Shown here piece after piece: positions 24,975 through 33,632 of a stretch of 53,876 bases of DNA (position 1 is its first letter; the number at the start of each line of letters is the position of its first letter). Source of the DNA: Rhodospirillales bacterium. Its GTDB lineage: Bacteria > Pseudomonadota > Alphaproteobacteria > Rhodospirillales > Shumkoniaceae. Location: assembly GCA_016776725.1 (NCBI GenBank), contig JADHSV010000022.1:1-53876 (forward strand), read 5' to 3'. A program made the translations under genes and the position numbers. The notes under the pieces were generated by a model. The model made no database searches. It worked only from the letters and a program-made list of their open reading frames with translations, and had not been told where the DNA came from.

Positions 24975-26534
24975 ATGCCACGTCTGAATGTCTTTCGCTA
25001 TTTGATCTCTGCATTCTTTATTTCGATTTTTGCGGTAACGGGTGCCTCGGCGGCGGCCGTTCGCACGGAGGTGGAGGTTGATCGCCCGGTCGTTCTGGCC
25101 GGGGAGGATATCCCCGTTTACGTGCTCGTTCGATTCGAAGTGCCCGAGCAATCGGCGGCCGTGGACAAGGAACGTCCGCCGCTGAATATTGCGCTGGTGC
25201 TGGACCGCTCCGGTTCCATGGAGGCGGCGGGAAAGCTGCCGTACCTTAAGGCCGCGGCCAAAACCATGTTGGGCCGCATGACCCCGCGCGACCGACTGGC
25301 CATTATCGAATACGACGACCGGGTGACGGTGGCGTGGCCCTCCGCACCGGTGGAATCGCCTGCCCTTATTGCCAAGGTCATCGACGCGCTGGAACCACGC
25401 GGCAATACCGATCTGGTTGGCGGAATGCTGGCCGGAGTCGCGCAGGTGCATGGAAATTTCAAGGAGGCGTCGATCAACCGCGTGCTGCTTCTGTCCGACG
25501 GCCTGGCCAATGAAGGCGTGACCAATCCGGCGGAAATCCGCAAACTGGTGCGCCAGGCAAAAAAGAAGGGCGTGCCCGTTACCACCCTGGGCCTGGGCCT
25601 GGAGTATGACGAAGACCTGATGCAGGACATTGCCGAATATTCCGGCGGCGCCTATTACTACATTGAGAACCCGAAACAATCGGTGTCCGTTTTCCAGCGT
25701 GAAATCTCGACATTGTTTAAAACCGCCGCGCGCGACGTGGATATCCGCTTCACACCCGGTGAGTTGGTAAAAGGTGTTCAGGTTTTCGGATACGCGTCAC
25801 GCACCGATGGTGGCGCGACGGTTGTTGAATTTTCGGATTTTCATTCGGGCGAACAGCGCACTCTGGTCATGCGGCTTGAATTGAAAGGCGGCGGAGCGGG
25901 ACCGGCGAGCCTTGGCGTTCTGGATTTTTCCTATGACGACGTGGCCGGGGGAACCCGCGCGGAACAGACCGAGGAGTTAGTTGTCGAAGTGACCCGCGAC
26001 GCCGACGCGGTGCGCCACGCCACCAATCGCGAAACCGTTGTCGTCGCAGCACTTGCCGAAGCCGATGCCGAGCACGAAGCCAGCCTGCGCCTTCTGGATG
26101 CGGGAAACTGGAAGGAAGCTGAAGAAAAACTGGAAAAACTCGCCTCCCATCTGACGGCCCGCAACGCCGACATCGGCGATATCCGTCTGGCCAAGAAAAT
26201 CGAGGCCTTGACCATCGAAAATTCATCCGTGATCAGCGCCGGCGCAGCGCCTGCGGCGGCATCGTCAATGATGTATATGAAACGCAGCAAGCAGCGCCTT
26301 TATCAGGCGGGGAAGGGACAGCGCGGGCTGTCCATGCTGCAATCGGGTGATTCAGGCAGCGCGGTTGAACGCCTGCAACGGGCCATGAAGGACGCCGGGC
26401 AATATTCCGGACCCGTGGACGGCGACTATTCCGATGACCTTGAAGATGCCGTGCGGTCCTATCAATCGGACAATAACCTGACCAGCGACGGCGTCGCCGG
26501 TCCGGCAACCCTGGACGCGCTGGGCCTTTATTAG
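24975..26534 (+). CDS. Secreted VWA-domain protein with C-terminal peptidoglycan-binding domain
   Basis: Predicted 519 residues from the ATG after GGGGAGGGCGGG. A signal peptide ends near residue 26 (GASA). A von Willebrand A domain follows, with the MIDAS motif DRSGS in NIALVLDRSGSME, a later LLLSDGLANEGV and a GNTD loop. Residues about 240-440 are a beta-rich plus helical region as in bacterial inter-alpha-trypsin-like VWA proteins. The last 65 residues (LQSGDSGSAVERLQRAMKDAG ... GVAGPATLDALG) are a PG_binding_1 domain. It is likely periplasmic and bound to the cell wall. It ends three bases from the convergent OmpA-like gene. Partner or ligand unknown. Confidence 0.92.
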   Translation: MPRLNVFRYLISAFFISIFAVTGASAAAVRTEVEVDRPVVLAGEDIPVYVLVRFEVPEQSAAVDKERPPLNIALVLDRSGSMEAAGKLPYLKAAAKTMLGRMTPRDRLAIIEYDDRVTVAWPSAPVESPALIAKVIDALEPRGNTDLVGGMLAGVAQVHGNFKEASINRVLLLSDGLANEGVTNPAEIRKLVRQAKKKGVPVTTLGLGLEYDEDLMQDIAEYSGGAYYYIENPKQSVSVFQREISTLFKTAARDVDIRFTPGELVKGVQVFGYASRTDGGATVVEFSDFHSGEQRTLVMRLELKGGGAGPASLGVLDFSYDDVAGGTRAEQTEELVVEVTRDADAVRHATNRETVVVAALAEADAEHEASLRLLDAGNWKEAEEKLEKLASHLTARNADIGDIRLAKKIEALTIENSSVISAGAAPAAASSMMYMKRSKQRLYQAGKGQRGLSMLQSGDSGSAVERLQRAMKDAGQYSGPVDGDYSDDLEDAVRSYQSDNNLTSDGVAGPATLDALGLY

Positions 26535-26537
26535 GGT

Positions 26538-27161
26538 TTACCGTGTCGCCACGATTTCAACGCGGCGGTTCAGTTGCTTGTTGGCAGCCGAGGTGTTCGG
26601 CGCCAGCGGCACGCCCTCGCCGTAGCCCATCACTTTGAGGCGGGCGGGATTAATGGCGTGGTTGTTGGATAGATACTGCCTTGCCGCCAGCGCGCGGTTC
26701 AGGCTAAGGCGCAGGTTATAGTCCTCGCCGCCGTCGGAATCCGTGTGACCGTTGATGACCAGGACTTTTTGAACCAATGCCGGTCGGCGCAACGCCCGGC
26801 CCAATTCGTCCAGCAGCGGGATGGATTGCGCGCGAATGGCATGGGAGCCGACATCGAATCGCACCGCCAGATTGACATATCCGCCGGTCCTGTCCTTGGG
26901 AAGGGTGATGGATCTTTCAACGAGGGCTTCCTCACCTGTGCGTTTTTTCACGACACTCAGGCCGCGAACCTTGATTTGCGGGGGACCGAAGGTTCCGGTT
27001 TTGCCACGGGATTTGACGGCGGCCGGCGCCGGGCGGGGGACGGGCTTTAAAAGCCGCTTTTCCATGCCCTCGGCGGTGGTTTCAAACCCCATGTCGGCAG
27101 CCATGGAAGGGCCACCCGAAAGAAGCAGCAAAGCCACCAAAAATACCAGAAATCGGTTCAT
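26538..27161 (-). CDS. OmpA-family C-terminal-domain protein
   Basis: Predicted 207 residues. A signal peptide (MNRFLVFLVALLLLSGGPSMA) is followed by a Pro/Lys-rich linker and an OmpA-like peptidoglycan-binding domain: FDVGSHAIRAQSIPLLDELG, VLVINGHTDSDGGEDYN, LSLNRALAARQYL and NRRVEI. There is no N-terminal beta-barrel. The ATG at 27161 has GGAAAGG eight bases upstream and was preferred to the GTG at 27170. It lies 15 bases after the CHAT gene on the same strand, so the two are probably one operon, and it converges on the VWA gene. It likely anchors a periplasmic assembly to the cell wall. Confidence 0.9.
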   Translation of the reverse strand: MNRFLVFLVALLLLSGGPSMAADMGFETTAEGMEKRLLKPVPRPAPAAVKSRGKTGTFGPPQIKVRGLSVVKKRTGEEALVERSITLPKDRTGGYVNLAVRFDVGSHAIRAQSIPLLDELGRALRRPALVQKVLVINGHTDSDGGEDYNLRLSLNRALAARQYLSNNHAINPARLKVMGYGEGVPLAPNTSAANKQLNRRVEIVATR

Positions 27162-27176
27162 CGTCGGCACCTTTCC

Positions 27177-30050
27177 TTACCTGTTCGTCCCGCCTTCGCC
27201 AACCACGATAAAGGGCGCCCAAAAATAAGGGTGCGAATAGTCGGCGACCGACAGGTCGGTCATCAGGCCAACCATTGATTGGCGCAGGGCTTCGGCGCGG
27301 CTGACTAGCGGGTCTTCTTCCATGGCCCGGAACGCGCCCGTGGTCAGTTGCGTGGCCGCGGTGCTGTCCACCGGCCAGTGCGAAACCATTAGTGCGCGCG
27401 CGCCTGCGAAAAGAAACGCCTTGGCAAGGCCCGAAAGGCCCTCGGCGCCCGGTTTGTCGCCGGCCGCCGTATTGCAGGCCGACAGGATAACCCAATCGGC
27501 GTTGAGCTTCAGGTCGCGGGCGATCTCGCTGGCGGTCAGCAAACCATCGTCACCCTTTTTCCTTCCGGCTGGTGGCGTCAAAACAAGCGCGGGTTCCGAT
27601 ACGCCGCTGATCTCGCCGGCAACCAGGGCGTGGGTGGCGAAGGCAATAACGCGGCTTTGCGAAAGATCGGTTGCCATGACGCGGCTTTCCGTCGCGCGCT
27701 TTCCCAGTATCAGGGCATCGTTACCGACGCCAAGGGATTGGGCGATGGCGCGCAATTCATCCGCCGTCTCGGGCAAAGGCGGCATGGATCTGAGCGCATC
27801 CAGATCGACCTCGCTGGTCGTAAAGGCCGAGAAGACGGGAATTCCGCGCCGGTCTCCGGGGTGTCCCGAAAGAATAGGATCGCCAATGCCGGTAAAGGGG
27901 TTGGGGGCGGGGGCCATGATATCGAGGCTTCGCATCATGGCGAAAGACGATACGCTGGGATGAACGCTGATCGCGTATTTGCGGGTTAGCCAGGGCTCGT
28001 TCTCGTAGCCTTGGCGGGTCGCCGCGTCTGTCGGCGGGCCATCCAAAAGAACGCCAAGCGGCAGGCTTTGAAGCGGGCCGTCTAGCACCGTGATCAGATG
28101 ATTGGCGCCAGACAGAATTTCGTCGGCCGGGGCGAAGATCGTCTTGTAAAGATCGTGGGCGCCGTTCAGATCGAACGCAGGCAATTGCTCATCCGTTGCC
28201 GACGGTACGATCGAGGTGCGCAGGGCGCTGACGGCCTGTTCAAGTTCGTCCTTTGTGATATCGATGTGAATTAGGCCGGTTTCTTCCTTGCGAATCGCGA
28301 AGAGATAAACTTCCTTCCTGCCGACGAGCCACAGCAGCAGGGCCTCGTCCGCCCCCAACAGCCGTTGCACTTCCTTGACTTTGACGGGCAGCGGACGCAT
28401 CAGGTTCGAGAAAAGCGGAAATTCTGTGGCCAGTTTGATATCGGTTTCATCAAGCACTTTCTGGAGCCCGTTAAACTCCTCGCGCAGCCCCTGCAAGGCT
28501 GCCTCGTCCCTTTTTTCCGGCATTTGAGCCGCCGCCTTGCGCAGTTCGGCATCTATTTCATCGCGCCGCCGGGCCGCATTCTGACGGTCACGAACCGTGG
28601 CGGCCAGCGTGGTGTTGCCGGTGGCGAAACGTGCAACGGTGCGTGCGGCCGCCGTTGCTGCCGCCGTGTTGATTCCCAGTTGGCTGGCGCCGAACGCGCC
28701 TTCGATGGCCCGCTCCTTTTGGATCATGTTCCATTTCGCCAGCTCTGCGGCGATGCGTGCGTGCAGAACGAAGTTGCCGCCCAGACTTTCAAGCTCCAAC
28801 CGGGTTGCTTCCGACGAAGGATCGGCCGCTTCCCCGGCGCGAAGGATGGCAATTGTCGTGGCCAGTTCGATCAGGCTCAGGGCCTCGTCCAACATGCCGT
28901 AGTCGGCATACATGTAGGCGAAATTGCTAAGCGACGATATGAGGATCGGATGAACGTCGCCGTAGATTTTCACGCGGGCGTCAAGGACTTTCCCGAACAG
29001 CTTTTCGGCCTCGTCATAGCGGCCCATTTCCACATAAAGAGAGGCGAGGTTTTCTTGGCTCACAAGAAAGCGAGGATGGTTCTCGTCGTAATATTTTCGC
29101 TCAATTTCAAGCGCCTGCTCGTACAGCGCCTCGGCGATGGTGAAGAATTCCAGGCCGTCATACACCAGCCCCAGGTTGGCCACCGCCGTGGCCACTTTGG
29201 GATGATCCGGACCGAGCTCTTTTTCCAGAATTCCCAAGGATTTGCGCATGGCATTCAAGGCCCGGTCGTAATCCCCGATGTCAACGAACATGCCGGCGGC
29301 GGCATTGTAGGTTCGCGCCAATCCCTCGGGGTCCGTTTCTCCGTGCTTGGTGCTGATGTTCAGGGAACGGAGCAAAAGTTGTTCGGCATCCGCTTTTCGG
29401 CCCTGTTCGGCGTAAAGCAGGGCCAGTTGTTCCAGTATTGTGCTGACATCGGTGTGATCCGGACCTGATGTTTTCTCAACGATCGCCAGGGCGCGGCGAA
29501 ACAGCGCTTCAGGTTCTTCGTACTTAGCCAGATCGACGAGTGTCGATCCCAAGCTGTTAAGTGCGTTGGCGATGTTGAAGTCATCGGGCTCAAGCGCTTT
29601 CTCGCGGATGGCCAGCGCCCGGCGGAAAAGAGGTTCGGCGGCGGCGAAATTGCCTTTGTCCCGTTCGATTCCACCCAGCCGCATAAGGCTGTCGGCAACG
29701 TCCGGATGATCGGGCCCTCGCAGTTTTTCCCAAAGGGGAAAGGCGCGGCGGTACGCGTTTTCCGCATCAACCGTGCGAAACATTTTCTCAAAGGTCCGGC
29801 CAAGGGCATCCAGAATGGGCGCCAGCGCCGCGAAATCCTTACCCCACGTTTCTTCCCCAAGAAGAAGCGCTTTCTCATAGGACTGCGCGGCCAACTCATA
29901 TTGTTTTGCGCTGAAATGTTCTCCGGCTACGTCGATTGCAGCGGAAATCGCCCTGGGAAGTTCGACCGCGTGCGCGGCGCTCCAAGTGACCATTAGTGCG
30001 AACAGCAATGAAGCGATCGTTCCGCACCTGGCCAAATACCTGCGTATCAT
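27177..30050 (-). CDS. Secreted TPR-CHAT (caspase-like) protein
   Basis: Predicted 957 residues. A signal peptide is clear (MIRRYLARCGTIASLLFALM, cleavage near SAAHA). Residues about 30-420 are tetratricopeptide repeats of the Kinesin-light-chain type (GPDHPDVADSL, LNSLGSTLVDLAKY, GPDHPKVATAVANLG). A helical linker of about 180 residues follows. The C-terminal 380 residues are a CHAT domain with the catalytic-type histidine in VIAFATHALVAGE and cysteine in WVILSACNTAAG, then AFLFAGARALMVSHWPV. Both dyad residues are present, so protease activity is plausible. Export to the periplasm is predicted by the signal. The start at 30050 gives the signal peptide; the open frame upstream overlaps the divergent MORN gene. 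Confidence 0.92.
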   Translation of the reverse strand: MIRRYLARCGTIASLLFALMVTWSAAHAVELPRAISAAIDVAGEHFSAKQYELAAQSYEKALLLGEETWGKDFAALAPILDALGRTFEKMFRTVDAENAYRRAFPLWEKLRGPDHPDVADSLMRLGGIERDKGNFAAAEPLFRRALAIREKALEPDDFNIANALNSLGSTLVDLAKYEEPEALFRRALAIVEKTSGPDHTDVSTILEQLALLYAEQGRKADAEQLLLRSLNISTKHGETDPEGLARTYNAAAGMFVDIGDYDRALNAMRKSLGILEKELGPDHPKVATAVANLGLVYDGLEFFTIAEALYEQALEIERKYYDENHPRFLVSQENLASLYVEMGRYDEAEKLFGKVLDARVKIYGDVHPILISSLSNFAYMYADYGMLDEALSLIELATTIAILRAGEAADPSSEATRLELESLGGNFVLHARIAAELAKWNMIQKERAIEGAFGASQLGINTAAATAAARTVARFATGNTTLAATVRDRQNAARRRDEIDAELRKAAAQMPEKRDEAALQGLREEFNGLQKVLDETDIKLATEFPLFSNLMRPLPVKVKEVQRLLGADEALLLWLVGRKEVYLFAIRKEETGLIHIDITKDELEQAVSALRTSIVPSATDEQLPAFDLNGAHDLYKTIFAPADEILSGANHLITVLDGPLQSLPLGVLLDGPPTDAATRQGYENEPWLTRKYAISVHPSVSSFAMMRSLDIMAPAPNPFTGIGDPILSGHPGDRRGIPVFSAFTTSEVDLDALRSMPPLPETADELRAIAQSLGVGNDALILGKRATESRVMATDLSQSRVIAFATHALVAGEISGVSEPALVLTPPAGRKKGDDGLLTASEIARDLKLNADWVILSACNTAAGDKPGAEGLSGLAKAFLFAGARALMVSHWPVDSTAATQLTTGAFRAMEEDPLVSRAEALRQSMVGLMTDLSVADYSHPYFWAPFIVVGEGGTNR

Positions 30051-30127
30051 GGCGGAACCCTTCGTTTGCCGAAGATCATGGGGTAAAATGGTGAATGCTA
30101 CGCCACGTCGTGTCAACAAGACTGTAG

Positions 30128-31000
30128 ATGGTGAAGGCAATGCGACACCTGCACATAGTTCCGATAATCGTTGCGTTCGCGCTTGGCGCCGCAACCGCCG
30201 CGCAAGGCGCGGAGAACGATATTTGGGCGGCCGATCCGAACTCCGGCTGCAAGGTTTGGACCATCGACCTTAAGCCCGACACAACCGTGACATGGTCGGG
30301 CGGCTGCGAAGATGGAAGGGCGTCCGGGAAGGGCCGGGCGCAGTGGTCGGACGGCGGTTCTTATGAAGGTGAAATGAAAAAGGGCGAGCCGAATGGCTTC
30401 GGGATTTTGAAGCGCGCCAGTGGCACCCGGTACGAAGGGGATTTTATTGACGGTATTTACGACGGCGAGGGTAAAGCCGCCTACCACGAGCGCGGCACCT
30501 ACGAAGGAGACTACAGGTACGGCAAACACCATGGCCGGGGTGTCCGGGTTCATGAAGACGGCTCCCGTTACGAGGGCGAATGGCGCGACGGAAACCGGCA
30601 CGGACAAGGCAAGACCGTCTTCCCGATGGGCGCCTCTTACGAAGGGGCCTACAAGTCCGATAAGGGAAACGGCAAGGGCGTGGCCGTTTATCCCGACGGC
30701 CGCGTCTATAAAGGGTATTTCAAAAACGACGACCTTCACGGCTACGGCGAGGAAACCATGCCCAGTGGCAGCACCTATCGCGGACGGTTCATCAAGGGAA
30801 AGCGCGATGGCTGGGGCGAGTTCACCTGGCCGAACGGCGCCGAATACAGGGGCGGATGGCAGGGCGACGTTCAGCACGGACGGGCCATGGTGTTTTTCCC
30901 CGGCCGGAGCATCTGGGTCGGGGATTACATCAACGGAGAACGGCAACAGGGTGGCGAATGCTTCGGCACCGACGGCACCCGCAAACCGGGCTTCTGTTAA
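30128..31000 (+). CDS. Secreted MORN-repeat protein
   Basis: Predicted 290 residues (286 if the ATG at 30140 is used; neither has a strong ribosome site). A signal peptide (MRHLHIVPIIVAFALGAATA) precedes a short Trp/Cys region and eight to nine MORN repeats, each of the form YEGxxxxGxxxGxG: YEGEMKKGEPNGFG, YEGDFIDGIYDGEG, YEGEWRDGNRHGQG and so on up to about residue 270. MORN repeats form extended beta-sheets that bind protein or lipid. It is divergent from the TPR-CHAT gene with a 77-base shared promoter region, and is the last exported gene before the respiratory operon. Confidence 0.88.
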   Translation: MVKAMRHLHIVPIIVAFALGAATAAQGAENDIWAADPNSGCKVWTIDLKPDTTVTWSGGCEDGRASGKGRAQWSDGGSYEGEMKKGEPNGFGILKRASGTRYEGDFIDGIYDGEGKAAYHERGTYEGDYRYGKHHGRGVRVHEDGSRYEGEWRDGNRHGQGKTVFPMGASYEGAYKSDKGNGKGVAVYPDGRVYKGYFKNDDLHGYGEETMPSGSTYRGRFIKGKRDGWGEFTWPNGAEYRGGWQGDVQHGRAMVFFPGRSIWVGDYINGERQQGGECFGTDGTRKPGFC

Positions 31001-31037
31001 AATCAATCCCGCATCATAGGTTCTCCCCACTTATCAC

Positions 31038-31077
31038 TTGACCAAAATCAAGGCGCCCCTGCAGGTGAGCCTATACT
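31038..31077 (+). promoter_or_regulatory. FNR/DNR-type box and -10 element of the heme-copper oxidoreductase operon
   Basis: TTGAC-CAAA-ATCAA at 31038-31051, extended by C and G to a 16-base near-palindrome, is followed by TATACT at 31072-31077. The box centre is about 41 bases upstream of the expected transcription start, the standard class II position for FNR/DNR-type activation. No -35 is visible, as expected for an activator-dependent promoter. Confidence 0.6.
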
Positions 31078-31164
31078 AATTCTAAATTGCGGTATTTTAT
31101 TCGGCGCCAGCAACACCTTATGACCCTAAGAGAATGTCCGTCATCAGGGGGTTAGGAGAAGGCG

Positions 31165-31338
31165 ATGTCTGACGAGGCCCAGGGAGACGGGGCCAATCCC
31201 GTCGATGAGCCCATTCCATTCATGCAGCAGGTGCTGGACAACCCATTCCTGCTCCTTTTCATTGGCATCACGGTTCCAACGGTTTTCTACCTCATTTGGG
31301 GCGTGATGGAGATCGTGTCTATCCCGATAGCAGATTGA
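31165..31338 (+). CDS. Small single-helix membrane protein of the heme-copper oxidoreductase operon
   Basis: Predicted 57 residues. The ribosome site TAGGAG is seven bases before the ATG. An acidic N-terminus (MSDEAQGDGANPVDEPIPF) is followed by one membrane helix (NPFLLLFIGITVPTVFYLIW). It is the first gene of the operon and is 13 bases before subunit II. Small one-helix subunits are known in ba3-type oxidases; here it is probably a small structural subunit. No database family could be assigned by eye. Confidence 0.75.
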   Translation: MSDEAQGDGANPVDEPIPFMQQVLDNPFLLLFIGITVPTVFYLIWGVMEIVSIPIAD

Positions 31339-31351
31339 GAAGGGGGGTAAA

Positions 31352-31894
31352 ATGGCAATTTTTCCGCCTGCGCAACGGATTTGGTGGAAGGAACCCATCG
31401 AAAGATCCGAGATTCTATGGATTACGATCGCCCTTGTATGGTCCCTGATCCTGTTCTTCATGATGCCGTATTGGCACCTTGTTGGGGAACAGAACCTTTC
31501 CAACGAGGCCTACCGAATTAAACCGGACGTCTTCGCCGAACGCACCGAGGCAATGGCCGACAAATACACCGTTCGCGAGGAGGGTGACACCGGAACGCCG
31601 GTCGTCCACCCGCCGGCGGGCGGCGATATTTATATGCTCGCACGCCTTTGGGAATGGTGGCCGGTTCTGGAACTGGAGAAGGACCAGACCTACCGCTTGC
31701 ATCTGTCATCCGTCGACTGGGTGCACGGGTTCTCTCTTTTGCCTGAGAACATCAATATCCAGGTCCATCCCGAATACGAAATGGTCATTACCGTCACGCC
31801 GAACCGCGCCGGAGAGTATTCGGTGGTTTGCAACGAATTTTGCGGCATCGGCCACCACACCATGGTCGGCAAAATCTACGTTGTGGACAAATAG
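31352..31894 (+). CDS. Heme-copper oxidoreductase subunit II with CuA site
   Basis: Predicted 180 residues with one N-terminal membrane helix (ILWITIALVWSLILFFMM) and a cupredoxin domain in the periplasm. The binuclear CuA ligands are all visible: His125 in DWVHGFSL, and Cys160, Glu162, Cys164, His168 and Met171 in VCNEFCGIGHHTM. Size and single helix fit the B-type (ba3-like) subunit II. It therefore takes electrons from a periplasmic donor such as a cytochrome c or copper protein, and not directly from quinol. It precedes subunit I by 12 bases. Confidence 0.93.
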   Translation: MAIFPPAQRIWWKEPIERSEILWITIALVWSLILFFMMPYWHLVGEQNLSNEAYRIKPDVFAERTEAMADKYTVREEGDTGTPVVHPPAGGDIYMLARLWEWWPVLELEKDQTYRLHLSSVDWVHGFSLLPENINIQVHPEYEMVITVTPNRAGEYSVVCNEFCGIGHHTMVGKIYVVDK

Positions 31895-31906
31895 GGGGGC
31901 TGGAAT

Positions 31907-33604
31907 ATGTCAAACAACGCAGATTTTAGGATTTGTCCCGACACCGGTTTCAAAATTCACCTCCCGGCCGATAAGCTGATCAAATGGAACGCGGTCACCG
32001 CCGTCGTCTTTTTGCTTGTCGGCGGCATCTTCGGCCTTGGCGTCGCGCTGACGCGCTGGCCCGCCGTTCACCTGCTGCCGGCTGACTGGTTCTATCTGGC
32101 GCTGACCGCCCACGGGTTTGATGTCCTGCTGGTCTGGATGATCTTTTTCGAGATGGCGATCCTCTATTTCGCCGGGGCTGTTCTCCTGGGAAGCCGACTG
32201 GCCGCGCCGAAAGTGGCATGGGTCGGTTATTGGATGATGCTGGGTGGCGCGTTGATTACCAACATCGCGGTCCTGCGCGGCGATTCCAGCGTCATGTTCA
32301 CCTCCTACGTGCCCATGCAGGCGGCGCCCGATTTCTACCTCGGGATCATCATATTTGCCGTGGGTGCGCTATTGGGCTGCTTTGTCTTCTTCGGCACCCT
32401 GGTCATCGCCAAGCAGGAAAAAACCTATGAGGGATCGGTGCCGCTGGTTACCTTCGGCGCGATTACCGCGGCAATCATCGCCGTCTTCACCATCGCGACC
32501 GGAGCCATCATCCTGATCCCGACGCTGCTGTGGTCGGTCGGGTATGTGGGCCATATCGACTCGGTCATGTACAAGGTCGTGTGGTGGGCGATGGGGCACT
32601 CGTCGCAGCAGATTAATGTGGCCGCACATATCGCCGTATGGTATGCGCTTGCCGCGATCCTTTTCGGCGCAAAACCATTGTCCGAAAAAGTCAGCCGCAT
32701 GGCGTTCCTGCTTTATATCCTGTTCCTTCAACTCGCCAGCGCCCACCACTTGTTGGTGGAGCCGGGGCTGAGTTCCGAATTCAAGATTTTTAACACATCC
32801 TACGCCATCTATCTGGCCGTGCTTGCCAGCATGATCCATGGGCTCACGGTGCCGGGATCGGTCGAAGCGGCGCAACGCAAAAAGGGTTTTACCAACGGAC
32901 TTTTCGAATGGTTGCGCAAGGCGCCTTGGGGAAATCCGTCGTTTTCCGGGTTTGCCCTCTCGTTGGTCATGTTCGGTTTCCTGGGCGGCATCTCGGGCGT
33001 CATGATGGGCACGGAACAATTAAACATCATCACCCATAACACCATGTACGTACCGGGCCATTTCCACGGCACCGTCGTTGTCGGATCCACCCTTGCTTTC
33101 ATGGCGCTGGCTTATTGGCTGGTGCCCGTTTTGTGGCAAAGGGAACTGGTTTTTCCGGGCCTTGCCAAGTGGCAACCCTATTTGTTCGGGATCGGCATGG
33201 GGCTCGCTTCGGTATTCATGATGGGGGCCGGAACTCTTGGCGTTCCACGCCGTCATTGGGACATGAGTTTCGCCGACGCCACAATGCCCTACGACTTCCC
33301 GGGCGCCGCCCATTTGATGATGGGATTGAACGGCATCGCGGCACTCATCGGTGGGATCGGCGGGACGATCTTCATCCTCAATATGGTTGGCACCATCCTT
33401 TGGGGCAAACCCAAATCAAAGGCCGCGGCCGAACCCGAAAAACCGGCCGCACCGGCGCAGCCGACAGTCGTGTCAGGCTATGGCAGCGCCGGAACCATGG
33501 CGGTGCCGGGTACGTTTACCCTGGCCATGGTCTTCCTGGTTGCGTTCGTCCTCTACTACTTCGTGAACTGGAAATACCTGGCCGGCGTTTGGGGACTCAG
33601 TTAA
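31907..33604 (+). CDS. Heme-copper oxidoreductase subunit I, B-type-like, active-site Tyr replaced (probable NO reductase)
   Basis: Predicted 565 residues with about 13 membrane helices. Metal ligands are intact: low-spin heme His69 and His387, high-spin heme His385 (YVPGHFHGT), and CuB His231, His280 and His281 (WAMGHSSQQ, ASAHHLLVEPG). The B-type landmark HHLxxEPG is clear. The tyrosine that in A- and B-type O2 reductases follows the first CuB histidine by four positions (GHPxVY) is Gln235 here. That tyrosine is cross-linked and needed to split O2, and its loss is a mark of NO-reductase branches. Surveys of the superfamily describe CuA-bearing NO reductases derived from oxygen reductases (eNOR and others); membership is inference. 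Confidence 0.88.
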   Translation: MSNNADFRICPDTGFKIHLPADKLIKWNAVTAVVFLLVGGIFGLGVALTRWPAVHLLPADWFYLALTAHGFDVLLVWMIFFEMAILYFAGAVLLGSRLAAPKVAWVGYWMMLGGALITNIAVLRGDSSVMFTSYVPMQAAPDFYLGIIIFAVGALLGCFVFFGTLVIAKQEKTYEGSVPLVTFGAITAAIIAVFTIATGAIILIPTLLWSVGYVGHIDSVMYKVVWWAMGHSSQQINVAAHIAVWYALAAILFGAKPLSEKVSRMAFLLYILFLQLASAHHLLVEPGLSSEFKIFNTSYAIYLAVLASMIHGLTVPGSVEAAQRKKGFTNGLFEWLRKAPWGNPSFSGFALSLVMFGFLGGISGVMMGTEQLNIITHNTMYVPGHFHGTVVVGSTLAFMALAYWLVPVLWQRELVFPGLAKWQPYLFGIGMGLASVFMMGAGTLGVPRRHWDMSFADATMPYDFPGAAHLMMGLNGIAALIGGIGGTIFILNMVGTILWGKPKSKAAAEPEKPAAPAQPTVVSGYGSAGTMAVPGTFTLAMVFLVAFVLYYFVNWKYLAGVWGLS

Positions 33605-33632
33605 GCGGATCGGCTGACATAACGGATAGAAG

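Noticed and set aside
31907-33604. Ordinary ba3-type cytochrome c oxidase
   Set aside because: Overall fold and HHLxxEPG fit, but the essential Tyr after the first CuB histidine is Gln, so plain O2 reduction is doubtful.
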